NCBI GenBank assembly: GCA_016217595.1
Contig: JACRHS010000020.1
Location: 124,001 to 188,000, forward strand
DNA: 64,000 nucleotides
Direction of reading: 5' to 3'
Source: Opitutia bacterium
GTDB lineage: Bacteria > Verrucomicrobiota > Verrucomicrobiia > Opitutales > Opitutaceae
Under the pieces are notes generated by a model that saw only the letters and a list, made by a program, of their open reading frames with translations, was not told where the DNA came from and did no database searches. The position numbers and the translations under genes are program-made. Below are positions 43,879 to 52,544 of this stretch, one piece after another (the stretch's first letter is position 1; the number at the start of each line of letters is the position of its first letter).

Positions 43879-45351
43879 GTGACTTCCCTTCTCGCCCACA
43901 TTCCCTCTCTCCTTCGCCGTGGTTCGATCGCGGCCTTGTTGCTCGCTTCACTAGCCAGCCTGCCGTCATTGGGACAGGCCCAGCAGGCCCAGGGCGGAGC
44001 CAAAGCGAACAAGCACTTCATGTCCGACAAGCTGAGCGAAGAGCTCGGCAAGGTCAGACCGCTCTCAGATGCCAAGAAGTGGGACGAGGCCATTGTCATG
44101 GTCGACGGCCTGCTTAAACAGGCTGCGCCAGACAGCTTCGACCAGGTTCAGCTGCTCAACTACAAGGTTCAATTCCTGATTAATAAGGGTGACCTGCAAG
44201 CTGTGATTGAACCGCTCGAGAAGTCACTGAAACTCTCACAGCAGTTCAACTACTTGGACGCAGGCATCGAATCTGAGCTAACATACCTTTTGGCCCAGAT
44301 CTACTTCCAAGAAGCGGCCGCTAAAGATCGTACCCTTGAGCAACAGAAATACAATTTCACCAAGGCTGCTTACCACGCCGAGCGTTATCTGAGCAAATCC
44401 ACCAAGGTGAATCCGGATTCGCGCGTATTTTACGCCTCGATCCTCTACTACATGGCTCAGCTCGATCCTAAGAACCTCGATCTGGAGCTGCTCAAAAAGG
44501 CCGAGGATGAGACCCGCAAATGTCTCCTGATGTCGACCCGTCCAAAGGATCAGCATCAGCAACTGCTGCTCGCGATCCTGACCCAACGGACAGAGTACGT
44601 GAAGGCCGCCGAGGTTCTTGAACTGATGGTGAAGCAAAATCCCAACAGTAAAACCTTCTGGCAGCAGCTCGCCGCCATGTACCTGAGCTTGGCTTCCGAC
44701 AAGGATCCCAAGGTCGCTTACGCCAATAATGTTCGCGCCATTGTCACGATCGAACGTGCCCAGGCCGCCGGGCATATGAATACCTCCAAGGACAACTTCA
44801 ACCTCGTCGGTATCTACATCAACATCCAGCAGTACGAACAAGCCGCCCTCTTGCTGGAAAGCGGTCTGCGCAATGGCAAAATCGACAGCGAGCAGAGGAA
44901 TTGGGAATACTTGGCGATGTCCTACCAGCAAATGAACAAGGAGCTGAAGGCCATCGATGTTCTCAAAGAGGCCACCAAGCTTTTCCCCACTTCCGGACAA
45001 CTCAACTTTCAGATCGCGCAATATTATTACTCAATCGACAAGCCTGAGGATGCGTACCGTGAAGGCATGATCGCGCTCTCCAAAGGCAATCTCGAGCGCC
45101 CGTGGACGGTTTATTCTTACATCGCCTACTGGGCCTACGAGTGCCGCAAACTGGACGAAGCCCTTGCCGCCGCCAACAAGGCTTATGAATATCCCGAGTC
45201 GGCCAAAGACAATAGTCTTAAGCGCGTGAAACAAGTGATCGAAGAATCCATCAAGGAGCGCGAGTTTACCCGGGCACAAATCGAAGGCCAGCAGCAGCCC
45301 AAGTCTGAGGAAAAAAAGCAAGAGCCCAAGACTGCTGCCAAAAAAGCCTGA
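43879..45351 (+). CDS. Secreted TPR protein of the Ton/Tol-like operon
   Basis: This 490-residue protein starts with GTG and has a signal peptide (SIAALLLASLASLPSLGQAQ). The body is made of TPR-like helical pairs over the whole length. Clear units include VMVDGLLKQAAPDSFDQVQL, YVKAAEVLELMVKQNPNSKTF, and GRNGKIDSEQRNWEYLAMSY-like stretches near 330. The tail (about 455-490) is Lys/Glu/Gln-rich and polar. A periplasmic TPR protein in this position recalls CpoB/YbgF of the Tol-Pal system. The gene starts 6 bases after tonB, so translation is probably linked. Partner and role are not known. Confidence 0.82.
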   Translation: MTSLLAHIPSLLRRGSIAALLLASLASLPSLGQAQQAQGGAKANKHFMSDKLSEELGKVRPLSDAKKWDEAIVMVDGLLKQAAPDSFDQVQLLNYKVQFLINKGDLQAVIEPLEKSLKLSQQFNYLDAGIESELTYLLAQIYFQEAAAKDRTLEQQKYNFTKAAYHAERYLSKSTKVNPDSRVFYASILYYMAQLDPKNLDLELLKKAEDETRKCLLMSTRPKDQHQQLLLAILTQRTEYVKAAEVLELMVKQNPNSKTFWQQLAAMYLSLASDKDPKVAYANNVRAIVTIERAQAAGHMNTSKDNFNLVGIYINIQQYEQAALLLESGLRNGKIDSEQRNWEYLAMSYQQMNKELKAIDVLKEATKLFPTSGQLNFQIAQYYYSIDKPEDAYREGMIALSKGNLERPWTVYSYIAYWAYECRKLDEALAAANKAYEYPESAKDNSLKRVKQVIEESIKEREFTRAQIEGQQQPKSEEKKQEPKTAAKKA

Positions 45352-45377
45352 TTCGACACCTTAAATAACGATTTACC

Positions 45378-45920
45378 ATGAACAAAGCTTACGTCCTAGT
45401 CCCACTTATCGCCGTAATCCTGTTCGGCGGCTACTACTACTCTTTCAGCACCGCGTACGAAAAGAAAGAGCTGGCACAAAAAGCCGCCGAGAAAGAGGCG
45501 CATAATGCTAAGCTGCGCAAAGAAGCCGCTGATCGCGAAATCGCCATCAAGGCCGCCGTCGAAGCAGATAAGACCCGCAAGGAAGAAAAGGCCAAAAAAG
45601 AAGCCAAGGACAAGGCCGAGAAAGAAGCCCGCGCCGCCGCCGTCGAGCAACGCAACAAGGCGCAACGCGACCAAGGCAAACTGGAGACCCAGAAATTCCG
45701 CCTTTCCAAGGATGTCGAAGCCCTAAAGGAAGAGATTGCAAAGATTGAAGCCGAGAAGGTCCGCGCGGTCTCGGAAGCAGAATTCCTCAAAGTTTACGTC
45801 AAAGAAGCGGAAGCCAATGTTAAGGGCCTCACGGCTGTGCTCGACAAAATCGAATCTGCCAACCGAGCCAAGGCTGAGTTTGACCGCCAAGCTGCCGCTG
45901 CTGCCAAGGCCAAATCCTAA
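45378..45920 (+). CDS. Membrane-anchored coiled-coil protein, first copy
   Basis: This 180-residue protein has an N-terminal helix (AYVLVPLIAVILFGGYYYSF, about 4-23) and then a continuous Lys/Glu/Ala-rich coiled coil to the end (about 28-180), with a short break near residue 105. The composition, with repeated KKEA and AEKEA motifs, is like domain II of TolA, a long helix that spans the periplasm. No globular C-terminal domain follows. It is the sixth gene of the operon. The next gene codes for a similar protein, so the pair may form a heterodimer. Confidence 0.78.
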   Translation: MNKAYVLVPLIAVILFGGYYYSFSTAYEKKELAQKAAEKEAHNAKLRKEAADREIAIKAAVEADKTRKEEKAKKEAKDKAEKEARAAAVEQRNKAQRDQGKLETQKFRLSKDVEALKEEIAKIEAEKVRAVSEAEFLKVYVKEAEANVKGLTAVLDKIESANRAKAEFDRQAAAAAKAKS

Positions 45921-45944
45921 TTAACCTCCTCTCCCCTCTCTCGC

Positions 45945-46481
45945 ATGAAAAAGTGGCTCTACTTCATCGCTCCGGCTGTCGGCCTGGGTGTCTTCCTGTT
46001 CTTCTATTACGCGCACGTGGAAGAGGCCGGCAAACGCCTCGCCGCTAAAAAAGTTGAAATCGAAAAGCGCGACGCTGAAGAAGCGGCCAAAAAGAAAGCG
46101 CTGGAGGAGCGTGCCCGTCAGGATGCTGACCGTCTCGCGGCCGAGCGGGCCAAAGAAGAGGCAAAGAAACTTGCCGAGCGCGTCGCTGCCCAGGCCGCTG
46201 AGGACAAAAAGGTCAAAGACGCGACCGATCTCGCCTTGGGTGAATGCGACAAGTACACCAAGGAAATCGCCCGGATGGAGCGCGAGTTGTCCGACCTGCG
46301 CGCCAAGAAAGAAAAAACGACCCGCGAGTTTCTGGAGATCTCCAAACAGCTTGAGCTGGCCAAGATCGCCCGCCGCAATGCCGAGCTCGAAGTGCAGCGC
46401 ATGACCGAGATGGTCGCCACCAAGGCTGCGGAGAGCGCCATGGCGAAGTTCGTGCCGCCCCCGGCGCCAGTCGCCAAGTAA
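45945..46481 (+). CDS. Membrane-anchored coiled-coil protein, second copy
   Basis: This 178-residue protein has the same design as its neighbour: an N-terminal helix (KKWLYFIAPAVGLGVFLFFYYA, about 2-23) and a long Lys/Glu/Ala/Arg-rich coiled coil (about 28-160). Its C-terminus (KFVPPPAPVAK) is Pro-rich. It contains the single cysteine GECDKY near residue 100. It ends the operon, before a strong terminator. The pyrimidine tract ACCTCCTCTCCCCTCTCTCG precedes the ATG. Confidence 0.78.
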   Translation: MKKWLYFIAPAVGLGVFLFFYYAHVEEAGKRLAAKKVEIEKRDAEEAAKKKALEERARQDADRLAAERAKEEAKKLAERVAAQAAEDKKVKDATDLALGECDKYTKEIARMERELSDLRAKKEKTTREFLEISKQLELAKIARRNAELEVQRMTEMVATKAAESAMAKFVPPPAPVAK

Positions 46482-46506
46482 GCAGTCCCAATAGTTTTCA
46501 TTTTTC

Positions 46507-46548
46507 GCGGCTCAGCGTCGTTTACGACCTGAGCCGCTTTTCTTTTTT
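46507..46548 (+). terminator. Rho-independent terminator of the Ton/Tol-like operon
   Basis: A stem of nine bp (GCGGCTCAG with CTGAGCCGC), extended by the inner CGTCG-TTTA-CGAC pairing, is followed by TTTTCTTTTTT. It lies 25 bases after the stop of the last operon gene. Confidence 0.93.
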
Positions 46549-46550
46549 CC

Positions 46551-46580
46551 GACCATGCCGAGAGTCCGCCCGGCATGGTC
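46551..46580. promoter_or_regulatory. Perfect 10-bp inverted repeat upstream of the mannosidase gene
   Basis: GACCATGCCG at 46551-46560 and CGGCATGGTC at 46571-46580 are perfect reverse complements around 10 bases. It stands directly after the terminator T-run. It could be a regulator site or a second hairpin. Confidence 0.4.
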
Positions 46581-46596
46581 GCATTTTCGTTGGAGC

Positions 46597-46617
46597 GTAA
46601 CCGCGGTCACTGGTTAC
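46597..46617. promoter_or_regulatory. Dyad GTAACC-N9-GGTTAC upstream of the mannosidase gene
   Basis: Perfect 6-bp arms around nine bases, 249 bases upstream of the mannosidase start. The size suits a dimeric repressor such as a LacI or GntR-type sugar regulator. There is no second copy in the window. Confidence 0.35.
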
Positions 46618-46865
46618 AAGAATCCAACAAATGACACGGTTTTCCAAGGTGCCGGCACCCGGGGCTCGTGGCACAAAAGTCCCCACGCGACCGTCTCGCC
46701 GTCTGCCGATGGGATTTGCCGGCGTTCTCGTCGCCACGCTCTTGGTGCGCTAGGGACCGCCCGCCGCTGGACAGACCGCTCCGTCGCAGCGCCGCCGCCC
46801 CGACCGCCCGGCGAGCTTTCCCACTGCCTTGCGCATCCCCTCCGAGTTTCCCAACCCAGAAAGCC

Positions 46866-49800
46866 ATGTCATCACCCACCTCACTCCGCTCTCGGTTTCG
46901 CCACTCCGTCTCCTGGCTGAAGCTGCTCCCCTTGCTATGTGGCGCCATGCTCGCGCCATCAGCGCTCAGTGCCGCCGAAGCGCAACCGGAGACGTTTCAG
47001 ACCGCACCGGACCGGCCGGTCGACCTCGCGCGCGAGAAAAACCTCTACGCTGTCGGTTACGCGCACCTCGACACGCAATGGCGCTGGACCTACCCGCAGG
47101 TCATCCGCGAATTCATCCCCAACACGCTGCGCGACAACTTCGCCCTCTTCGCCAAATACCCCAACTACATCTTCAACTTCAGCGGCTCCCGGCGTTACGA
47201 GATGATGCAGGAGTACTACCCGACTGAGTTCCTGGAGCTGAAGCGCTGGATCGCCGCTGGTCGTTGGTTTCCCGCCGGCTCGTCGGTTGACGAAGGCGAC
47301 GCCATTGTGCCGTCGACCGAGGCGTTCATCCGCCACTTCCTCTATGGCAACCAATACTTCCGCCGCGAATTCGGCATCGCCAGCGACGAGTTCATGCTGC
47401 CCGACTGTTTCGGCTTTCCCGCCGCTCTGCCCAGCCTGCTGGCCCACGCCGGGATCAAGGGCTTCTCCACTCAAAAGCTGACCTGGGGCTCGCCAGTCGG
47501 CGTGCCGTTCAAGGTCGGCGTCTGGAACGGCCCCGATGGCAGCTCCGTCATCGCCGCACTCGATCCCGGCGCGTATGTCGGCAAGGTCACCGAGGACCTC
47601 AGCCGTTCCGACAAGTGGCTCAAACGCATCAACACGACCGGACAGATCTCCGGCGCCTACGTTGACTATCACTACTACGGCACCGGCGACATCGGCGGCG
47701 CGCCGAAGGAAGACTCCGTGCGCTGGATCGAAAAGAGCATCGTCGGGGGCGGCCCGGTGCGCGTGATCTCCGCGCGTGCCGACCGGATTTTCCAGGACCT
47801 CAAGCCTGCCCAAGTGGCAAAATTGCCGCGTTATCAGGGTGAATTGCTCCTCACCGAACACTCCGCCGGCTCCGTCACCTCGCAGGCCTACATGAAGCGT
47901 TGGAACCGCAAAAACGAGCTCCTCGCCGGCAGCGCCGAGCGTGCGGCCGTCGCCGCGCAATGGCTCGGTGGCGCTGCATATCCCGCGAAGAAACTTTACG
48001 ATGCCTGGGACCTCGTGCTCGGCACGCAAATGCACGACATGCTGCCCGGCACCAGCCATCCCAAGGGCTACGAATTCTGCTGGAACGACAATATCCTCGC
48101 CGCCAACCAATTTGCCGCCGCCCTCGAAGACTCCGTCGGCGCCGTGGCCACCGCCCTCGACACCCGCGCCGAGGGCGCTTCGCTCGTGGTGTTCAACTCG
48201 CTCGCGTTCGACCGCGAAGATGTCGTCGAAGCCGAACTCACCCTCGACCAAACGCCCTCCGCACTCGCCGCCTTCGGACCCGATGGCAAATCGACACCGG
48301 TGCAGATCCTCGGCCGCACGAGCGCCAACAAACTCAAGGTGGTGTTCGTCGCCCGCGTGCCCGCCGTGGGTTTCGCGACCTACGATGTCCGCCCCGCGAC
48401 TGCCGCGGCCACCGACGCAACGCTCAAAGCGACCGCCTCCACCCTCGAAAACGCCCGTTATCGCGTCACCGTCGACGCGCAGGGCGATCTCGCCTCGGTC
48501 TTCGACAAATCGCTCGACAAGGAGCTGCTGGCCGCGCCCGCCCGGCTCTCGTTCCAATACGAAAAGCCCATGCAATATCCGGCATGGAACATGGACTGGA
48601 CAGACCGCCAGAAGCCTTCCCGCGCTTTTGTGGACGGCCCGGCGAAAATTCGCGTGATCGAGTCCGGCCCGGTACGGGTGGCGCTCGAAATCGAGCGCGA
48701 AGCGCAGGGTTCAAAGTTCGTGCAAACCGTGCGTCTGAGTGCGGGTGCCACCGGCGAACGCGTGGAAATCGCCAACCGCATCGACTGGCATACCTACGAG
48801 TCGAGCCTCAAGGCCTCCTTCCCGCTCACCTCGGCCAATGCGCTCGCGACCTACGACTCGCAGGTCGGCACGATCCAGCGCGGCAACAATAACCCCCAGC
48901 GCTACGAAGTGCCGCAACACCAGTGGTTCGATCTCACCGCGACCGACGGCAGCTTCGGCGTCGCCGTGCTCAACGACTCCAAATACGGCTCCGACAAGCC
49001 CGACGACCGCACCATGCGGCTCACCCTCCTCTACTCGCCCGGCGTGCGTTACCGTTACCAGGACCAGGCCACGCAGGACTTCGGCCGCCACGACATCCTT
49101 TACGCACTCGCCAGCCACAAGGGCGACTGGCGCAAGGGCAATGTTCCGGCCCAAGCCGATTGCCTCAATCAGCCGCTGCAAGTCTTCCAAAGCGCCAAAC
49201 ACGAAGGCGCGCTCGGCCGCTCCTTCTCGCTGTGCAAACTCAGCGGTACGCAGGCCACCATCGTCGGCTTCAAGAAGGCCGAGGACAGCGACGAAATCAT
49301 CGTCCGCGTGAAGGAGCAGACCGGCGAAGTCGTCGGCGGCCTGCGTCTCTCGATGGCCGCACCGCTCGGCGCCGCCCGCGAAGTCGACGGCCAGGAACGT
49401 CCGCTCGGCGCCGCCACGCTGGAGCGCGGCGAACTGGTCTTCTCACTGCCGGGTTACGGTCTGCGGGCCTTCGCGCTCAAGCTCGGCACCGCTCCGGCCA
49501 AGCTGACTGCGCCCGCCTCGCAGCCCGTGGCGCTCGCCTTCAACGAGGACGTCTTCAGCACCAATGCCCGCCGCACCGACGGTCGCTTCGATACCGAGGG
49601 CCGCGCGTTTCCCGCCGAGCAATTACCCGCCAAGATCGTGAGCGAAGGCATCGAGTTCGTCATGGGCTCGACCGCTGACGGCCAGAACAACGCCGTCGCC
49701 GCCCGCGGCCAGACCATCGCGCTCCCCGCCGGCAAATTCAACCGCCTCTATGTCCTCGCCGCCGCCACCACTGACACCGCCGCACGCTTCCTCGTGGATG

Positions 49801-51257
49801 GCCGCCCGGTCGATCTCTCGGTGCAAGGCTGGACCGGCTACATCGGCCAATGGGACAACCGCCTCTGGAATGCCGAGGCGCCCGAGACCTGCTTCAACTG
49901 GAGCTTCGACTACGTCGGCCTCGTCCCCGGCTTTATCAAACGCGACACCGTCGCGTGGTATTGCTCGCACCGGCATGCCGCCAAGGACGACGAGCACTAC
50001 CAGTACAGCTACATCTACAAATATCGCATCGATCTGCCCGCCGGCGCCAAAGCGATCACCCTGCCCAATAATCCCAGCGTGCGCCTCTTTGCCGCCAGTG
50101 TGGCGAACAACGACCACGACGCGCTCGCCGCCGCCCAGCCGCTGTATGACCGCTTCGATGATCGCACGACCGGCGCGCCCAAGATCAACATCGCGAGCGG
50201 TTCGTTGAACGACACCGTCACCGTCGCCATCGAGCATCCGCTGTACTGGCGCGCAGGCTGCCTCCGCTACACCCTCGACGGCTCCGCGCCCACCGCCGCG
50301 TCGCCGGTTTACACCGCGCCGTTGACGATCAGCGCCAAGACCACCGTCAAGGCCTGTGCGCTCGACGCCGCCGGCCAGCCCGGCCCGATTGCGGCTGCCA
50401 CCGTTGCGGTTAACGACGTCACCGCGCCGACCGTGGTCGCCGCAGCAACGTCCGCTCCGTTGCCCGTGGTCCGTGTGCAATTCTCCGAACCCGTGCAAAA
50501 AGCCTCCGCCGAGACGGTCGCCAATTATCGCCTCGACCAGCCGCTGAAGGTCGCGAGCGCCAGGCTCGCCGCCGACGCCAGGAGCGTGTTGCTCACGTTG
50601 TCCGCTCCCGCGGCCGACGGTCCGCTCAATCTCACCGTGAGCGGCGTGCGCGATGCCTCACCCGCGGGCAACGCCATCGGCAGCCAGACGCTCGCCGTGG
50701 CCGCCCTCAAGCCGGTTTACCGCCACGCTCCGCTCGCCGCCGGTCAAAACGCCGAGGTCAAGGTCGCCGGCCTCCCGGTGAAAAAAGGCCAGCCGTGGAC
50801 GATGAACTTCTATGCCCGCCCCACCGCCAAGCCCGAGACGCGCACACTGCTCGCCGGCTTCGGCCGCCTCGACCAGAAGACCGCCGGCACCGGCCGCTAT
50901 CTCGCGCTCTTCGCCAACGGCCTCCATTTCTGGTCGATGAAACGCGGCGTGGAATCTTTCCCGCCGAGCGATATCGGCCACTGGCAGCAAACCTCGACCC
51001 AGCTCGATGTCGGCCGCTGGCAGATGCTCACCGTCGCGTACGACGGCAAGGAACTGCGCCTCTACAAAGACGGCTGCCTCATCGGCAAAGATTCGGTGAA
51101 TCTGTCGGACGACGAAAGCGTCGTGCGCCTCGCGCCGCTCGATCTCTGGGACAAAAAGCTGCGTTTCCAGGGCGAGATTCGTAACTTCGCCATCTGGAAT
51201 CAGGCGCTGTCCAGCGAACAGCTCCAGATTCTACTGACCACCGAGCTGCCCAACTAA
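46866..51257 (+). CDS. Secreted GH38 alpha-mannosidase with C-terminal accessory domains
   Basis: This 1463-residue exported enzyme belongs to glycoside hydrolase family 38 and should remove alpha-linked mannose from glycans. It has a signal peptide (residues about 16-37). The catalytic N-terminal domain has the zinc ligands His67 and Asp69 in YAHLDTQWRW and the nucleophile Asp180 in FMLPDCFGFP. Central and C-terminal GH38 domains follow to about 900. Added C-terminal parts look like a chitobiase/hexosaminidase C-terminal module (about 1125-1180, LYWRAGCLRYTLDGSAPTAA), an SbsA-type Ig-like domain (about 1190-1280) and a LamG/concanavalin-like domain (about 1290-1450, WTMNFYARP, VAYDGKELRLYKDG). 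The start ATG 46866 gives the signal. The family usually needs zinc or calcium. Confidence 0.9.
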   Translation: MSSPTSLRSRFRHSVSWLKLLPLLCGAMLAPSALSAAEAQPETFQTAPDRPVDLAREKNLYAVGYAHLDTQWRWTYPQVIREFIPNTLRDNFALFAKYPNYIFNFSGSRRYEMMQEYYPTEFLELKRWIAAGRWFPAGSSVDEGDAIVPSTEAFIRHFLYGNQYFRREFGIASDEFMLPDCFGFPAALPSLLAHAGIKGFSTQKLTWGSPVGVPFKVGVWNGPDGSSVIAALDPGAYVGKVTEDLSRSDKWLKRINTTGQISGAYVDYHYYGTGDIGGAPKEDSVRWIEKSIVGGGPVRVISARADRIFQDLKPAQVAKLPRYQGELLLTEHSAGSVTSQAYMKRWNRKNELLAGSAERAAVAAQWLGGAAYPAKKLYDAWDLVLGTQMHDMLPGTSHPKGYEFCWNDNILAANQFAAALEDSVGAVATALDTRAEGASLVVFNSLAFDREDVVEAELTLDQTPSALAAFGPDGKSTPVQILGRTSANKLKVVFVARVPAVGFATYDVRPATAAATDATLKATASTLENARYRVTVDAQGDLASVFDKSLDKELLAAPARLSFQYEKPMQYPAWNMDWTDRQKPSRAFVDGPAKIRVIESGPVRVALEIEREAQGSKFVQTVRLSAGATGERVEIANRIDWHTYESSLKASFPLTSANALATYDSQVGTIQRGNNNPQRYEVPQHQWFDLTATDGSFGVAVLNDSKYGSDKPDDRTMRLTLLYSPGVRYRYQDQATQDFGRHDILYALASHKGDWRKGNVPAQADCLNQPLQVFQSAKHEGALGRSFSLCKLSGTQATIVGFKKAEDSDEIIVRVKEQTGEVVGGLRLSMAAPLGAAREVDGQERPLGAATLERGELVFSLPGYGLRAFALKLGTAPAKLTAPASQPVALAFNEDVFSTNARRTDGRFDTEGRAFPAEQLPAKIVSEGIEFVMGSTADGQNNAVAARGQTIALPAGKFNRLYVLAAATTDTAARFLVDGRPVDLSVQGWTGYIGQWDNRLWNAEAPETCFNWSFDYVGLVPGFIKRDTVAWYCSHRHAAKDDEHYQYSYIYKYRIDLPAGAKAITLPNNPSVRLFAASVANNDHDALAAAQPLYDRFDDRTTGAPKINIASGSLNDTVTVAIEHPLYWRAGCLRYTLDGSAPTAASPVYTAPLTISAKTTVKACALDAAGQPGPIAAATVAVNDVTAPTVVAAATSAPLPVVRVQFSEPVQKASAETVANYRLDQPLKVASARLAADARSVLLTLSAPAADGPLNLTVSGVRDASPAGNAIGSQTLAVAALKPVYRHAPLAAGQNAEVKVAGLPVKKGQPWTMNFYARPTAKPETRTLLAGFGRLDQKTAGTGRYLALFANGLHFWSMKRGVESFPPSDIGHWQQTSTQLDVGRWQMLTVAYDGKELRLYKDGCLIGKDSVNLSDDESVVRLAPLDLWDKKLRFQGEIRNFAIWNQALSSEQLQILLTTELPN

Positions 51258-51276
51258 GGGCGGTTCGTTCCTTGGA

Positions 51277-52464
51277 ATGAAACGCGCGCTCCGCCGTCTC
51301 TTCGTTGCCGCCGCCCTGGTGTTCGCACTGGGCGGCGTCACGGCAGGAGCGCATCCGGCTTATCTGACCTCGGCCGTGGCCCAAGTGAAGGCCGACGGCA
51401 CGTACCGCGTGCAGCTCACCTTCGACGTCCTCGCGTTCGCGCTCAACGACACCTCGGAGCGCGTCAGCGATGACGCGATGTACGCCCTGCTCGACGGCCC
51501 GCGCGCCGAGCTCGACCGACGCATGGGCGAAGCGCGGGAACGGTTCGCGCGACACTTCCGCGTGCGCGCCGATGGACAGGAGCTCGCCGGCGAGACGTTC
51601 GCGTTTCCCACGGTCGACGAAGTTTTGCAGGCGAAAGATCCCGGCCGCAAAACGCGTCTGCCCGTGATCCTCTCCGCCGAAGCTTCCGGCACGCTGCCCG
51701 CCGGCACCCGCCGCATCGCCTGGCGGTTTCCCGAAGTGGTCGGCCGCGTGATCGTGATTGTCGAACGACAGGGCGAAGAAGCCATCAGCGAACCGGTGGC
51801 CGAGGGCGATTTCAGTACAGAGCAGGAGATAACACTTGCCGCGCCCGCCCAACACGCGCCGGCATCCGCTGCGCTCGCGCCACCCGCCGCACCCGCGCCG
51901 AGCGGTTGGCGCACAGCGGGGCGGTTTCTGCCGGTCGGCTTCGAACACATTTTGCCGCGCGGGCTCGATCACGTGTTGTTCGTGCTCGGGTTGTTCCTGC
52001 TGGCGGGCAGGCTATCGGCGCTGCTCTGGCAGGTGACGGCGTTTACCCTCGCGCACTCGGTCACCCTGGGGCTGGCGCTGTACGGCGTGGTGTCGGTGCC
52101 AACCGCCGTCGTGGAGCCGTTGATCGCCCTCTCGATCGTGCTGGTGGCGGTGGACAACCTGCGCGGTCGCGAGCTGCGGTGGTGGCGCGTGGCGGTGGTT
52201 TTCGCCTTCGGGCTCGTGCATGGCTTTGGGTTTGCCAGCGCATTGCTCACCGCCGGCCTGCCGCGCGCGGATTTTCTGCCGGCGCTGTGCGGCTTCAACG
52301 CGGGCGTCGAGCTCGGCCAGCTCGCCGTGCTCGGCCTCGCGTTTCTCGCCGGCGGCTGGTGGCGGCAACACGCCCATTACCGCCGCTGGGTCGTGGTGCC
52401 GGCTTCGCTCTGCATCGGCTTGATCGCGTGCGTTTGGACCGTGCAACGCCTGCTCGGAGCATGA
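51277..52464 (+). CDS. HupE/UreJ_2-like membrane protein
   Basis: This 395-residue protein has a signal peptide (RLFVAAALVFALGGVTAGAHP), a periplasmic N-terminal domain (about 25-200) and a C-terminal membrane domain of about six helices (about 215-390). The membrane part carries the HupE/UreJ_2 histidine pattern: GFEHILPRGLDHVLFVLGLF, AFTLAHSVTLGLA and GLVHGFGFASALL. HupE proteins are thought to move nickel or a related metal for hydrogenase or urease. A link with the hyp cluster of the window (27 kb away) is possible but not shown. It starts 19 bases after the mannosidase gene and might share its message by chance. Confidence 0.82.
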   Translation: MKRALRRLFVAAALVFALGGVTAGAHPAYLTSAVAQVKADGTYRVQLTFDVLAFALNDTSERVSDDAMYALLDGPRAELDRRMGEARERFARHFRVRADGQELAGETFAFPTVDEVLQAKDPGRKTRLPVILSAEASGTLPAGTRRIAWRFPEVVGRVIVIVERQGEEAISEPVAEGDFSTEQEITLAAPAQHAPASAALAPPAAPAPSGWRTAGRFLPVGFEHILPRGLDHVLFVLGLFLLAGRLSALLWQVTAFTLAHSVTLGLALYGVVSVPTAVVEPLIALSIVLVAVDNLRGRELRWWRVAVVFAFGLVHGFGFASALLTAGLPRADFLPALCGFNAGVELGQLAVLGLAFLAGGWWRQHAHYRRWVVVPASLCIGLIACVWTVQRLLGA

Positions 52465-52544
52465 AGGCGCGACCCAGGCGGAGTTTCCCCAAGTAAATAA
52501 ATTTGCCCAAGCTAGCACCGCTGCCCTAACTCCCCGGGTTCCGC

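Larger units (their letters stand above)
46482..46865 (+). promoter_or_regulatory. Terminator and control region upstream of the mannosidase gene
   Basis: This 384-base gap holds the terminator of the Ton/Tol-like operon (46507-46548), an inverted repeat with 10-bp arms (46551-46580) and a second one, GTAACC-N9-GGTTAC (46597-46617). It has no convincing gene: the ORF of the mannosidase stays open upstream of 46866 but without signal-peptide character. Confidence 0.5.
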
